From Corynebacterium sp. HMSC08A12 (GTDB lineage: Bacteria > Actinomycetota > Actinomycetes > Mycobacteriales > Mycobacteriaceae): DNA of 64,000 nt. The DNA lies in assembly GCF_001807485.1 (NCBI RefSeq), contig NZ_KV789183.1, forward strand, positions 1-64,000. The letters run 5' to 3'. Below the pieces are notes generated by a model, which saw only the letters and a list, made by a program, of their open reading frames with translations, was not told the origin of the DNA and searched no databases. This document shows, in pieces, positions 35,670-44,934 of this stretch. The number at the start of each line of letters is the position of its first letter. The first letter of the stretch is position 1. A program made the translations under genes and the position numbers.

Positions 35670-38528
35670 ATGCATGATTCACACATCCAGCCCGAGGCAG
35701 AACGCGCAGACTCCAATGCAGTCGAGGCTGACAGCGCCCGCGGCGGCCGCGCTCGCGGCGACAGCGCTCGCGGCAGCGCTGGCGACGACGGGATGATCCG
35801 CGTCCGTGACGCACACTTGCGCAACCTCAAGCACCAGGACGTCTCGCTGCCCCGTAACGCCCTGGTGGCGGTGACGGGCGTATCCGGCTCGGGGAAATCT
35901 TCGCTGGCGTTTGGCACGCTGCATGGGGAGGCTCAGCGGCGGTACCTGGAATCCGTCGCGCCGTTCGCGCGCCGGCTCATCGGCGGAGCCGTCGACCCAC
36001 GCGTGGGGTCCGTGGAGGGGCTGCCGCCGACTGTCGCGCTGCAGCAGGGGGCGCAGGCGGGCGGAGCGCGCTCGACGGGGGGTACCGCATCGAACCTGTC
36101 GAACACGATCCGCCTGCTGTATTCCCGTTGCGGCGATTACCCTGCGGAAGTGCGCGAACGCCACGGCGGGCGTCTGGACTCGGACAGCTTCTCCCCTAAT
36201 ACGACGGCGGGAATGTGCCCGGAGTGTCAGGGCACGGGAGTGGTGCATGAGCCGACGGAGGAGTCCATGGTTCCGGACCCGTCGCTTTCCATCGACGAGG
36301 GCGCTATCGCCGCTTGGCCCGGCGCGTGGTTGGGGAAGAACTTCCACGATATTGTCGCGGAGCTCGGCTTCCCTATGGACATTCCGTGGCGAGACATCCC
36401 GCGGGCCGACCGGGATTGGATCCTTTTCACGGACGAGCGGCCGGTGGTGACGATCCACCCCCACCGGGGTGCGGATCAGATTCAGCGGACGTATGAGGGC
36501 ACTTGGCGTTCGGTGGCCTCTTATCTGCGGAAGACGTTGGCGGAGACGGGTTCCGATTCCACACGACGCCGCGTCCTGTCGTTTATGAAGTCTTCCCGCT
36601 GTGGGGTGTGTGATGGTCGTCGCCTTATTGTCGACGCCCTTTCCGTGGAATACCTCGACCTTCCCATCGATCGCCTTGGGGCGCTTCCTTTGGAAGACGT
36701 TCTCTCTCGCTTCGCCGAGCGCCGCGGCTCTATGCTCGCAGACACTGCCCGCGGTCAGGCCGATCTCTACGCCACAACTGGGCGAAGAATAGCGCAGCAC
36801 GCCCCAGCACAGCAAGAGGCCACGAGGCGAGAGGCAACCGAAACTTCAGTAACTTCAGACACTGAAGCCACAGAGGATGCTGCGGAATCCCCCGCCAGCG
36901 CGGAGGCCGAGCGGATTCTGCTGGACCAGGCGATCCCTACGCTGGAGTCTGTGGTGGATCTCGGTTTGGGGCACCTGAGCCTGGACCGTGCCACTTCCAC
37001 CCTGTCGGCGGGTGAACTGCAGCGGCTGCGGTTGGCGTCCCAGCTGCGGTCGGGACTTTTCGGAGTGGCATACGTTCTGGACGAGCCGTCCGCGGGTCTG
37101 CACCCCGAGGAGCGCCGCGCAGTGATGCGGCTAGTCCGAGGTTTCCTGGACGCGGGCAACAGTGTCCTACTGGTCGAACACGACATGCACCTGGTTGCGG
37201 AGGCCGACTGGATCGTCGACGTCGGCCCGGGCGCAGGCGAGCACGGCGGGGAGATCCTCTACTCCGGCCCGGTCAAGTCCCAGAACCCGACCAAACTCCG
37301 GGACCCGAACGCCTCCCAGGCTGAGAGTTGCTGCCCGGCCCCATCCCAAGGCTCAGCGACCACTGCCGCTGCTGTCGGGGATCCCAGCCAGGGCACATTC
37401 CAGATCCCGTCCGAAAGCGCGGGCCTGGCGGGAATGGACTGCCCCACCGGGCGGGTCCTCGCCGCAGGGCCACTGAAACTGACCACCGACGCCGAAGCGC
37501 GCACCCCCTCCGGCGTTCTCAGCCTCACGGACATCAACGAACGCACCCTGAACGGCCTCGACGTGGAATTCGGCCTCGGCGCGTTCACCGCGATCACGGG
37601 CGTTTCGGGTTCCGGCAAATCCACGCTCCTGCACACGCTGGCCAACTCTCTGCGCAAACAGGTGAAGACATCGGTCGACGACGGAGACGTGGCGTCAAAA
37701 GATAAAGACCCCGAAGAAAAAGCAACGGCCCAGCTCAGCGCAGACATCACCGTCAATCGGTTGGTGCAAATCTCACAGAAGCCCATCGGCCGAACCCCCA
37801 GATCCTGCCTCGCAACGTACACCGGACTATTCGACCGCGTACGGAAACTCTTCGCACAGACCGACGAAGCGAAGCGGCGCGGCTGGACCGTTTCCCGGTT
37901 CTCGTACAACGTCACCCAAGGACGCTGCCCCACCTGCAGCGGCGAAGGGCAAATTGAAGTCGAGCTAGTGTTCCTGCCCGGCAGCTACACTCCCTGCCCC
38001 GACTGTCACGGCGCGCGTTACAACGCTGAAACGCTGGAAGTCACCTGGAACGGCCGGACAATCGCGGACGTGCTGGAGCTCACCATCGCTGAAGCACGGG
38101 AGGTCTTCGCCGACGAAGAGGCAATCGCCCGAGCTCTGCGGGCTCTGTCGGCTGTGGGGTTGGATTACCTCCGGCTCGGCCAGCCGGCCACGGAGCTTTC
38201 CGGCGGCGAGGCCCAGCGGATCAAGTTGGCTACGGAGCTGCAGCGGGCTCAGCGGGGGCATACCGTGTACCTCATGGATGAGCCGACCACCGGCCTGCAC
38301 CCGGCGGATGTGGATTTGCTTGTGACGGAACTCCAGCGGTTGGTCGACAACGGGAACACTGTGGTGGTTGTGGAGCATGACATGCGAGTTGCCGCGCAGG
38401 CGGACCGGGTGCTCGAAATGGGGCCGGGGGCCGGCGCGCGGGGCGGTCAGGTTGTGGCAGACGGAAGCCCCGCCACGGTGGCTCAGACGGACACCGCGAC
38501 GGGGCGAGTATTGGCGGAAAGAAGCTAG
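35670..38528 (+). CDS. UvrA-like ABC ATPase (UvrA paralogue)
   Basis: A 952-residue protein with the duplicated ABC layout of UvrA. Half one: Walker [21 protein letters not shown] at about 70, CPECQGTG zinc ligands, CGVCDGRRL, signature [15 protein letters not shown], Walker [13 protein letters not shown]. Half two: Walker [16 protein letters not shown], zinc motif CPTCSGEG to CPDCHG, signature [16 protein letters not shown], Walker [13 protein letters not shown]. It has Ala-rich insertions before each half, and I do not see a clear UvrB-binding domain, so it is more likely the accessory UvrA2/drug-tolerance class. ATG 35670 has TAGGCT exactly 7 nt upstream. Its stop abuts the convergent DoxX stop with no spacer. 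Confidence 0.85.
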   Translation: MHDSHIQPEAERADSNAVEADSARGGRARGDSARGSAGDDGMIRVRDAHLRNLKHQDVSLPRNALVAVTGVSGSGKSSLAFGTLHGEAQRRYLESVAPFARRLIGGAVDPRVGSVEGLPPTVALQQGAQAGGARSTGGTASNLSNTIRLLYSRCGDYPAEVRERHGGRLDSDSFSPNTTAGMCPECQGTGVVHEPTEESMVPDPSLSIDEGAIAAWPGAWLGKNFHDIVAELGFPMDIPWRDIPRADRDWILFTDERPVVTIHPHRGADQIQRTYEGTWRSVASYLRKTLAETGSDSTRRRVLSFMKSSRCGVCDGRRLIVDALSVEYLDLPIDRLGALPLEDVLSRFAERRGSMLADTARGQADLYATTGRRIAQHAPAQQEATRREATETSVTSDTEATEDAAESPASAEAERILLDQAIPTLESVVDLGLGHLSLDRATSTLSAGELQRLRLASQLRSGLFGVAYVLDEPSAGLHPEERRAVMRLVRGFLDAGNSVLLVEHDMHLVAEADWIVDVGPGAGEHGGEILYSGPVKSQNPTKLRDPNASQAESCCPAPSQGSATTAAAVGDPSQGTFQIPSESAGLAGMDCPTGRVLAAGPLKLTTDAEARTPSGVLSLTDINERTLNGLDVEFGLGAFTAITGVSGSGKSTLLHTLANSLRKQVKTSVDDGDVASKDKDPEEKATAQLSADITVNRLVQISQKPIGRTPRSCLATYTGLFDRVRKLFAQTDEAKRRGWTVSRFSYNVTQGRCPTCSGEGQIEVELVFLPGSYTPCPDCHGARYNAETLEVTWNGRTIADVLELTIAEAREVFADEEAIARALRALSAVGLDYLRLGQPATELSGGEAQRIKLATELQRAQRGHTVYLMDEPTTGLHPADVDLLVTELQRLVDNGNTVVVVEHDMRVAAQADRVLEMGPGAGARGGQVVADGSPATVAQTDTATGRVLAERS

Positions 38529-40094
38529 CTAATTGAACGGGTTTCCTCCGCCGACGCCGAGCCATAGTCCGGCGGTGGCCGCCGCTGCGACTACGAAGAA
38601 AATCCAAGCGGACGCCAACGGTCGGGTTGCCCATCCTCTGCTGCGGTCGAGGCTGATCCGGCCGGGGCCGAGGAAGATGAGGCTTATTGACGCCACCGTC
38701 AGCGCCGCCCACAGTTGGACGTGAGGGCTCAGGCCGTATGGCCATAGGGTTCCCTGGAAGCTGTCGAGATTGTGGAATGCCATGAAACCGCTGACGATGG
38801 TGGCGAGTGCTGCGCCGAAAGGCGTGACGAGGCCGAGGAGCAGTAGCCCGCCGGCAACAACCTCCGCGACCGGGATGCCGATGGCGAGGATGTCGGTGAA
38901 GTTGTAGTTGCCCAGTTGGCTCTGGAATACGTCGACGCCCGGGTCTCCGCCGAAGGCGAACAGCGTCTGCAGGCCGCGTACCAAGAGGTACGCGCCCAGC
39001 ACTGCGCGCAGGATGAACAGTCCGAAGCTGGTGGTGCCGCGCTTAACTTCCGCGCCCGCGCCGGCACCCGCCGCGTCGCGGTCTGCGCTCACCGTGTCGT
39101 GATCTACCCCAGTCACGCCAGCATCAACAGCCGTATCAGCGCTGCCAGCCGCGCCCGCGCCGGTCACACCAGAACCAGCGCCAGCGCCCGCGCCAACCAC
39201 TCCAGCACTAGCAGCCCCAGCGGCCGTATCAGCGCCGCCAGCCGCGCCTGCACCGCCAATCTCAGAACCATCAGACGCGCCGGCAACACCCGCGCCCGCC
39301 GCACCCGCGGCAGCGTTGCCATTTTCAGAGCCATCGGTCGTGCCTGCAGCTCCCGCGCCAGCAGCCGCGCCGGTCACACCAGCGCTCGCGGCAGGGGTCG
39401 CGCCGTTCTTCGCCTGTCGGATGAAGGCCTGATCGTTGGTTGAAGTGGTGGGCCGCTCCGCCGGGTTGGCGTCATCAACCTTGCCCCAACGATCGGACGC
39501 GCCGTTGGCAGCGCCCACATCAGCACTAGCCCCAGCGGGCTGGGAGGAGTCCAGCTTCGACAGATCCACTTCCGGCTCCGGCGGGCGGCTTTCAATGCGC
39601 TGCGGACGCGCCCGGCCCAGCACCGCATAAATATCCCGTTTGGCGGGCTTCTCCTCTACAGGAGTTTCAGCCTCTGGAGCCTCTGTCCCTGGAATTTCAG
39701 CCGAAGCCTCGGCCGACGTGTCAGTCGACGCACGCTCCGATCCAGTGTCCTTGTTCGGAGCGCCCTCAACCGTCACAGCGGCCGCAGCGTCCGACTCGGC
39801 CGGCTCTGACGTTTTCGCCGACTTCGCCCCTCCCCCGGAAGCCTTCCCCCTCTCTGGAGCTTCGGGCTTAGCATCCCCTGCTGCTGACGCTTCCGCAGTT
39901 TCTTCGCCGGCAGTCTCTTCGCCGGGCTTGTCAATCTTGGTCGCCTTGGCGGGAGGTGTGGCGTCCGTGGGCTTCTGCGCGTCCCGACGGTAGACGGGCA
40001 CGTCGATGTCGTTGTTCAGGTCATCCGCCAGATCATCCGCGGAGTTGCCGAACAAAGCGTCGTCTGGACTGTTGGGCTTCGCGTTGTTATTCAC
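38529..40094 (-). CDS. DoxX-family membrane protein with long low-complexity N-terminus
   Basis: A 521-residue protein. The last ~150 residues carry about four helices of the DoxX type (FILRAVLGAYLLVRGLQTLF; ILAIGIPVAEVVAGGLLLLGLV). Before it are a charged Glu/Ala/Pro-rich region and a striking Ala/Gly run of about 110 residues (roughly 230-345), coded by degenerate tandem repeats between 39060 and 39390. DoxX proteins are small membrane proteins linked to redox stress; the extension is not part of the family. GTG 40094 is chosen because TAGTCT ends exactly 7 nt upstream. The C-terminus abuts the UvrA-like gene stop. Confidence 0.8.
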   Translation of the reverse strand: MNNNAKPNSPDDALFGNSADDLADDLNNDIDVPVYRRDAQKPTDATPPAKATKIDKPGEETAGEETAEASAAGDAKPEAPERGKASGGGAKSAKTSEPAESDAAAAVTVEGAPNKDTGSERASTDTSAEASAEIPGTEAPEAETPVEEKPAKRDIYAVLGRARPQRIESRPPEPEVDLSKLDSSQPAGASADVGAANGASDRWGKVDDANPAERPTTSTNDQAFIRQAKNGATPAASAGVTGAAAGAGAAGTTDGSENGNAAAGAAGAGVAGASDGSEIGGAGAAGGADTAAGAASAGVVGAGAGAGSGVTGAGAAGSADTAVDAGVTGVDHDTVSADRDAAGAGAGAEVKRGTTSFGLFILRAVLGAYLLVRGLQTLFAFGGDPGVDVFQSQLGNYNFTDILAIGIPVAEVVAGGLLLLGLVTPFGAALATIVSGFMAFHNLDSFQGTLWPYGLSPHVQLWAALTVASISLIFLGPGRISLDRSRGWATRPLASAWIFFVVAAAATAGLWLGVGGGNPFN

Positions 40095-40278
40095 GCACCC
40101 CAGACTATTCTGACCAGCGCGATTTCCGCGGGAGGTCGCTCGGCATGTCTTCGATGGCATACTCCATCGGCTGTGTGCCTGCCGAGTTTCCGCGCACCTT
40201 TCGACTCCGACGGTCCGGCATTCCGGCCCCCGGCTACGGCAGCGCTTCGCCTCCGCCGCCCATTGGGCTCGGGCGCTG

Positions 40279-41796
40279 CTAGCTGAGCTTCTTAGCGATC
40301 AGCTGGTTGACCTGCGCGGGGTCTGCCTTGCCCTTGGTGGCCTTCATGACGGCGCCGACAATCGCACCGGTGACCTTCTTGTTGCCCGCGCGGTACTTTT
40401 CGACGATGTCCGGGTTTGCAGCCAGGGCCTCGTCGACTGCCGCTTCGATGGCGCCGTCATCGCGCACAACTTCCAGGCCGCGCGCTGCGACGACCTCGTC
40501 GACGTCGCCTTCGCCCGCCAAGACTCCGTCGACTGCTTGACGTGCAAGCTTGGTGGTGAGCTTGCCTTCGTTTACTAGTGACGCCACCCGCGCCACCTGA
40601 GTCGGCGTGATGTCGAGACCGGTAAGTTCCACGCCTTGTTCGTTTGCCTTGCCTGCGAGGTAGGAGACCCACCAGGAGCGAGCTTCGTCGGGCTTGGCGC
40701 CTGCTTCGACGGTGTCGACCACTAGATCCAGGGCGCCGGCGTTGACGAGGTCGCGCATTTCCTCGTCCTTCAGGCCCCACTCCTCCTGGATGCGGGCGCG
40801 GCGGATCCACGGCATTTCCGGCAGGGTGGAGCGGATCTCTTCGACCCACTCGGCGGGGGCGAGTACGGGCGGCAGGTCTGGGTCGTTGAAGTAGCGGTAG
40901 TCCGCCATGGTTTCCTTCGGGCGTCCCTTGGAGGTGGTGCCGTCGGTTTCCTGGTAGTGGCGGGTTTCCTGAACGATCTCCACGTTGTTGACGAGGCAGG
41001 CTGCCTGGCGCTGCATTTCAAAGCGCACGGCTTGCTCGACGGACTTCAGAGAGTTGATGTTCTTCGTTTCGGTGCGCGTGCCGTATTCGGTGGTGCCGAC
41101 GGGGCGCAGGGACAGGTTGGAGTCCACGCGCATGGAGCCTTGGTCCATGCGTGCGTCGGATACTCCGAGTGCCTTGACGAGGTCACGCAGTGCGGAGACG
41201 TATGCCTTCGCAACTTCTGGTGCGCGTTCGCCGGCGCCCTCGATGGGCTTGGTAACGATCTCGATCAGTGGCACGCCTGCGCGGTTGCAGTCCACCAGGG
41301 ATGCGGTGGCTCCGTGGATGCGGCCGTCTGCACCGCCGAGGTGAGTCAGCTTGCCGGTGTCTTCTTCCATGTGGGCGCGTTCAATCTCCACGCGCCATTC
41401 GGTGCCGTCCTCCAGCACGACGTCCAGGTATCCGTCGTAGGCGATGGGCTCGTCGTACTGGGAGATCTGGTAGTTCTTCGGCTGGTCTGGGTAGAAGTAG
41501 TTCTTGCGTGCGAAGCGGGACTTCGGAGCAATCTCGCAGTTCAGTGCCAGGCCGATCTTGATGGCCCATTCCACGCCTAGCTTGTTTACGACTGGCAGCG
41601 CGCCTGGCAGGCCGAGGCTGCATGGGTCGACGTTGCTGTTTGGTGCGTCGCCGAATTCCGCGGAGGACGTGGAGAACATCTTCGTCTTCGTGGCGAGTTC
41701 GACGTGAACTTCCATGCCCATTACCGGGTCGAAGTGCTCCAGCACTTCGTCGAAGTCCATCACATCATCGGAGTAATCGTAGACAGGCGCAGTCAT
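40279..41796 (-). CDS. gatB: Aspartyl/glutamyl-tRNA amidotransferase subunit B
   Basis: tRNA-binding and kinase subunit of GatCAB, 505 residues, which phosphorylates Glu on mischarged tRNA-Gln and transfers ammonia delivered by GatA. Motifs: [56 protein letters not shown], and [11 protein letters not shown]; the C-terminal ~150 residues are the YqeY-like tail domain. ATG 41796 matches the start I recall for C. glutamicum GatB and has TAAGAT exactly 7 nt upstream; ATG 41805 is the alternative. It is separated from gatA and gatC by the HNH, pfkA, MFS and NUDIX genes. Confidence 0.96.
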   Translation of the reverse strand: MTAPVYDYSDDVMDFDEVLEHFDPVMGMEVHVELATKTKMFSTSSAEFGDAPNSNVDPCSLGLPGALPVVNKLGVEWAIKIGLALNCEIAPKSRFARKNYFYPDQPKNYQISQYDEPIAYDGYLDVVLEDGTEWRVEIERAHMEEDTGKLTHLGGADGRIHGATASLVDCNRAGVPLIEIVTKPIEGAGERAPEVAKAYVSALRDLVKALGVSDARMDQGSMRVDSNLSLRPVGTTEYGTRTETKNINSLKSVEQAVRFEMQRQAACLVNNVEIVQETRHYQETDGTTSKGRPKETMADYRYFNDPDLPPVLAPAEWVEEIRSTLPEMPWIRRARIQEEWGLKDEEMRDLVNAGALDLVVDTVEAGAKPDEARSWWVSYLAGKANEQGVELTGLDITPTQVARVASLVNEGKLTTKLARQAVDGVLAGEGDVDEVVAARGLEVVRDDGAIEAAVDEALAANPDIVEKYRAGNKKVTGAIVGAVMKATKGKADPAQVNQLIAKKLS

Positions 41797-41857
41797 GCCA
41801 GCCATCTTAATACGTCCCCGTATTCGTGTGGCGTTAGGGTCGCTGGGCGTCCACGAT

Positions 41858-41898
41858 CGCCCGCTCATGCCTCGCGCCTGCGGCCGCCCGCTCACGCC
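41858..41898. repeat. 27-bp-period repeat upstream of gatB
   Basis: CGCCCGCTCATGCC at 41858 and CGCCCGCTCACGCC at 41885 start two units of a degenerate 27-bp tandem. A further pair, GCCAACGCAGCAGCAC and GTCAACGCAGCCGCAC, lies at about 41963-41994. The 240-bp spacer between gatB and the HNH gene contains no visible gene. Confidence 0.55.
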
Positions 41899-42035
41899 GC
41901 GCGCCCGCCACGCCCTGCCTTTGGGTGCCCGGCAGCTCCCAACGCGTCCGCACCGCCACCGCGCCAACGCAGCAGCACGTCAACGCAGCCGCACCTCCGC
42001 GCACCTCTCTCGCATTTCAGCGCGCCAATGTCCAC

Positions 42036-43472
42036 CTACGGTCCTTCGTCAGCCATTTCAACGTCTCCCAGGGCGGTCGCGCGCCTGAGCGGTTCCCCGT
42101 GTCCCGGCGCCCCCGGCGGTTCCCCGTGTCCCGGCGCCCCCGGCGGCAGCCAGGTGACGCGCCCGCCTTCGCGCGCCATCCGCCCGCGGCCGCGTTGCCC
42201 GTTCACGCCATTGTGATACGGACACAAAAGCGTCATGTTCTCGGGGTTTGTTTCTCCGCCTTTCGCAAATTCCTGCAGGTGGTGAACTTGGCATTCACTC
42301 GCCGGACGCCCACATCCCGGCCAGGCGCACCGCGTCGTTTCGGCTTCCAGCATTCGGCGCTGTTTTGATGACGCCAACCGCTTCACCCTGTACAAATTCA
42401 CCGGTCCTCGCTCCGGGGCTATCAGCGTGATGCAATCTCCATCATTCAGCATCACGCCTGCCGCCCCGGCCGCCTCCGCAACAACTGCCACACCGACTGA
42501 ACTCGCAGTAAGCGCCGCTTCCGCCGTAGCGGCCGCACCGGCCGCGCCCTCCGCGCGGGCCGCGTCGGCTGGACTCGCATTAAGCGCCGGCCCCGCCATA
42601 GTGGGCACACCGGCCACGCCTGCTACCTCGGCCGCACCAGCTGCCTCCGCCGTAGCGGCCGCACCGGCCGCGCCCTGCGCGCCGGCCGTGCCTGCCGATG
42701 TGCTGCCTGCCACCCCGGCCGAGCCTGCCGAGGTGCTATCTGCCCCGGCCGCGTCGGCGATTGAAGCGTCGGCAATTGGCGTGGATAGCTGGCGGGGAAA
42801 CACAGCGTCTTCTAAACGGCGGGCGACGTATTCCGCCCCGGTGAAGACGGCACCGTTGGTGGCCCGCAGCTCAATCTCATCCCCTTGGCCGCTGAGTACC
42901 TGAATGTAGTCATCCAGGCTGACCACGACATTGGTGGTCAGCGTGCTGCGTTGAATGGTTCGATTCTCCGTGAGCCACGCCAGTGGATCCAGGCGTGCGG
43001 ACTCCCAAATCTCCGACATGCGGTGCGACGGCCCCGTGAACTGGATGGTGGTCTTCGTGCCGTGCATGATCCGGCGTCCTCCGTCGTCGGGCACCCGCGG
43101 CCCCTGCATTTCGCGCCGCAGTTGCGTCGCCCGGCGCGAAATGGCCGCATAATCTCCAGCGGTATTGCATAGCGCTTCGGTAAACACGTAACGCTGTTTG
43201 ATCCCCAGCGTCCGTGCTCGCTCGGCGATCAGTATCAGCACATCCAGCCCATGTCCGTTGCGCTGGGCGGCTCCCAGCGCCCGCTTTTTATAGCGCGAGT
43301 ACGCCGCCCCGGAGAAGTGTTCCGCGGCCCGCGCCACGCTCCGCGCATACTCGCGTTCCAGCGGCAGCTGCTCGGCGGGCTTGCCCATGGCTTCTGTCAG
43401 CAGCTCCACGCCGTGGCGCTGCGCGTCCGCCACTTGACGCTTGAGCTCCGCGAGCTGCTGCAACTTTTCCAT
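42036..43472 (-). CDS. DUF222-HNH endonuclease-domain protein (13E12 family)
   Basis: A 478-residue protein with an N-terminal DUF222-like helical region and a C-terminal HNH domain: CAWPGCGRPASECQVHHLQE, then NPENMTLLCPYHN, giving the zinc cysteines and HNH residues. This is the multicopy actinobacterial 13E12-repeat family, often treated as selfish or nuclease-like; its role is unsettled. An Ala-rich segment of about 100 residues (roughly 245-345) with repeated AEGAAGAAATAEA-type units splits the two parts. A perfect 27-bp tandem repeat near the 3' end doubles PGAPGHGEP. ATG 43472 has TAGCGT exactly 7 nt upstream. Two inverted DnaA-like boxes lie upstream. Confidence 0.85.
   Translation of the reverse strand: MEKLQQLAELKRQVADAQRHGVELLTEAMGKPAEQLPLEREYARSVARAAEHFSGAAYSRYKKRALGAAQRNGHGLDVLILIAERARTLGIKQRYVFTEALCNTAGDYAAISRRATQLRREMQGPRVPDDGGRRIMHGTKTTIQFTGPSHRMSEIWESARLDPLAWLTENRTIQRSTLTTNVVVSLDDYIQVLSGQGDEIELRATNGAVFTGAEYVARRLEDAVFPRQLSTPIADASIADAAGADSTSAGSAGVAGSTSAGTAGAQGAAGAAATAEAAGAAEVAGVAGVPTMAGPALNASPADAARAEGAAGAAATAEAALTASSVGVAVVAEAAGAAGVMLNDGDCITLIAPERGPVNLYRVKRLASSKQRRMLEAETTRCAWPGCGRPASECQVHHLQEFAKGGETNPENMTLLCPYHNGVNGQRGRGRMAREGGRVTWLPPGAPGHGEPPGAPGHGEPLRRATALGDVEMADEGP
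42091..42144. repeat. Perfect 27-bp tandem duplication inside the HNH gene
   Basis: Two identical 27-bp units starting GGTTCCCCGTGTCCCGG at 42091 and 42118. The length is a multiple of three, so nine residues are repeated in frame. Perfect identity suggests a recent duplication. Confidence 0.9.
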
Positions 43473-43784
43473 GCCCCGAACGCTAAACCATGCGCAAAAT
43501 TTCTGCCCCGCCCCACGCGACCACCTGTGGATAACTCGCCCTCTTCGCAAGCGTTCTCCACAGGCTTTTCAATTCCCTCTTGACAATTCTCCGCCAGGCA
43601 TGCTGTACCGCATTTCAGCACCGCCCGGCGCTGGCTTAACGTCAGCCACACAGCGCGCCCTGCCTGTGGCGCTTGGCTCTCTCGCCATTACGCCGCGCCA
43701 GGCTGCTCGCGCGCCTCCGCCGCCCTGCACCTTTGCTGCGCCGCCTCACGGCGTCCGCGGCGCCCTCGGCGTCCGCGGCGTCCG
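43473..43784. other. Intergenic region between the HNH gene and pfkA
   Basis: About 310 bp. Next to the HNH gene is its leaderless promoter (TAGCGT, 43480-43485). At 43524-43564 a perfect inverted repeat CCTGTGGA/TCCACAGG contains DnaA-like boxes. The pfkA side holds a 9-bp tandem repeat. No gene is seen. Confidence 0.5.
43526..43562. promoter_or_regulatory. Pair of inverted DnaA-box-like sequences
   Basis: TGTGGATAA at 43526-43534 is a perfect match to the DnaA box TTATCCACA on the opposite strand, and TTCTCCACA at 43554-43562 differs at one base. They face each other as part of a perfect 8-bp inverted repeat about 50-90 bp upstream of the HNH gene start. Whether DnaA binds is unknown. Confidence 0.4.
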
Positions 43785-43785
43785 C
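43750..43785. repeat. 9-bp tandem repeat adjoining the pfkA stop codon
   Basis: Four units on the plus strand: GGCGTCCGC, GGCGCCCTC, GGCGTCCGC, GGCGTCCGC. The last base is the first base of the pfkA stop codon read on this strand (CTA 43785-43787). Confidence 0.75.
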
Positions 43786-44813
43786 TAGCCGAACAGCGAG
43801 CGCGCCGTTTCGTAGCGCCTCTCAGGAACTTCCTTCAGCGTGCCGACGGCCTCTTCAAAGTCGATCAGCTCGATGCTGCCGCCCTTCAGTGCAACGACCT
43901 TGCCGAACTCTCCCCGGATGGCGGCCTTGGTGGCATTCACGGCAAAGCGAGTTGCCAGCACGCGGTCAAACGCCGTGGGAGTTCCGCCGCGCTGGATGTG
44001 CCCCAGCACGGTGGAACGCACGTCGGTGTCCAGGCGGTTTTCGATCTCCTTGGCAATCAGCGCGGACATGTCTTGGAATTTCTCGTGGCCGAACTGGTCC
44101 ACTTCGCGTTCGGCAACATCCAGGGTCCCTTCCTTCGGCAGTGCGCCTTCGGCAACGACGATGATGCCGTACTTCTCCCCCAGCTGGAATCGGCGGGCCA
44201 TCCGGCGGCAGACATCGTCGATGTCGAACGGGAACTCCGGGATCAGGATTTCGTGCGCGCCGCCGGCCATGCCCGCGTGTAGAGCGATCCAACCGACGTG
44301 GCGGCCCATGACTTCCACGATCATCACGCGGTCGTGCGATTCGGCGGTGGTGTGCAGGCGATCGATAGCGTCGGTGGCGACGGCGACGGCGGTGTCAAAG
44401 CCGAAGGTGTAGTCGGTTCCGTTGACGTCATTGTCAATGGTCTTCGGCACGCCGACAACCGGCACGCCGTTGTCGTGCAGGAAGCGCGCGCCCTTAAGGG
44501 TGCCTTCGCCGCCGATTGGGATCAGGGCGTCGATGCCTGCATCCGCGAGGTTGGCTTTGACGCGGTCGATGCCGGCCATGAAGTCGTCGGGGTGTAGGCG
44601 TCCGGTGCCGAGGATGGTGCCTCCGCGGCGCAGGATCCGGTCGATGAAGTCGTCGTCGTACAGTTGCACGCGGCGGTCTTCCAGCAGTCCCTGCCAGCCG
44701 TCTTCAAATCCGACGACGGTATGGCCTTCCCCGGCCGCCGTCCGCACGATGCCTCGGATGACGGCGTTCAATCCTGGGCAGTCTCCACCACTGGTCAAGG
44801 TCGCAATACGCAT
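43785..44813 (-). CDS. pfkA: 6-phosphofructokinase
   Basis: Glycolytic phosphofructokinase of 342 residues. ATP-site start [15 protein letters not shown], then GGEGTLKGA (the actinobacterial form of the GGDGS motif; the GGDD typical of PPi enzymes is absent, pointing to ATP), [20 protein letters not shown] with the catalytic Asp, [12 protein letters not shown], and [17 protein letters not shown] 44813 has TAAACT exactly 7 nt upstream and no ribosome site, so the message is probably leaderless. It sits within the gat region as I recall for C. glutamicum. Confidence 0.96.
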   Translation of the reverse strand: MRIATLTSGGDCPGLNAVIRGIVRTAAGEGHTVVGFEDGWQGLLEDRRVQLYDDDFIDRILRRGGTILGTGRLHPDDFMAGIDRVKANLADAGIDALIPIGGEGTLKGARFLHDNGVPVVGVPKTIDNDVNGTDYTFGFDTAVAVATDAIDRLHTTAESHDRVMIVEVMGRHVGWIALHAGMAGGAHEILIPEFPFDIDDVCRRMARRFQLGEKYGIIVVAEGALPKEGTLDVAEREVDQFGHEKFQDMSALIAKEIENRLDTDVRSTVLGHIQRGGTPTAFDRVLATRFAVNATKAAIRGEFGKVVALKGGSIELIDFEEAVGTLKEVPERRYETARSLFG

Positions 44814-44885
44814 GTTTTAAAGTTTAGCGATACCCCGCGGGATCTGCCGGACGGGATTATTTCGCGACGGTTTCGGGGGTTTTGC

Positions 44886-44924
44886 TGGTCTCTACTGGTC
44901 TTTTTTCCGGTCTTTTTGTCTTTA
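44886..44924. repeat. 10-11-bp GGTCTTTT tandem repeat after the MFS gene
   Basis: Plus-strand units GGTCTCTACT, GGTCTTTTTTCC, GGTCTTTTT and GTCTTTATT. On the minus strand these follow the MFS stop codon as AAAGACC units. A TTATTGACGCC word joins the array to the stop. Confidence 0.6.
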
Positions 44925-44934
44925 TTATTGACGC

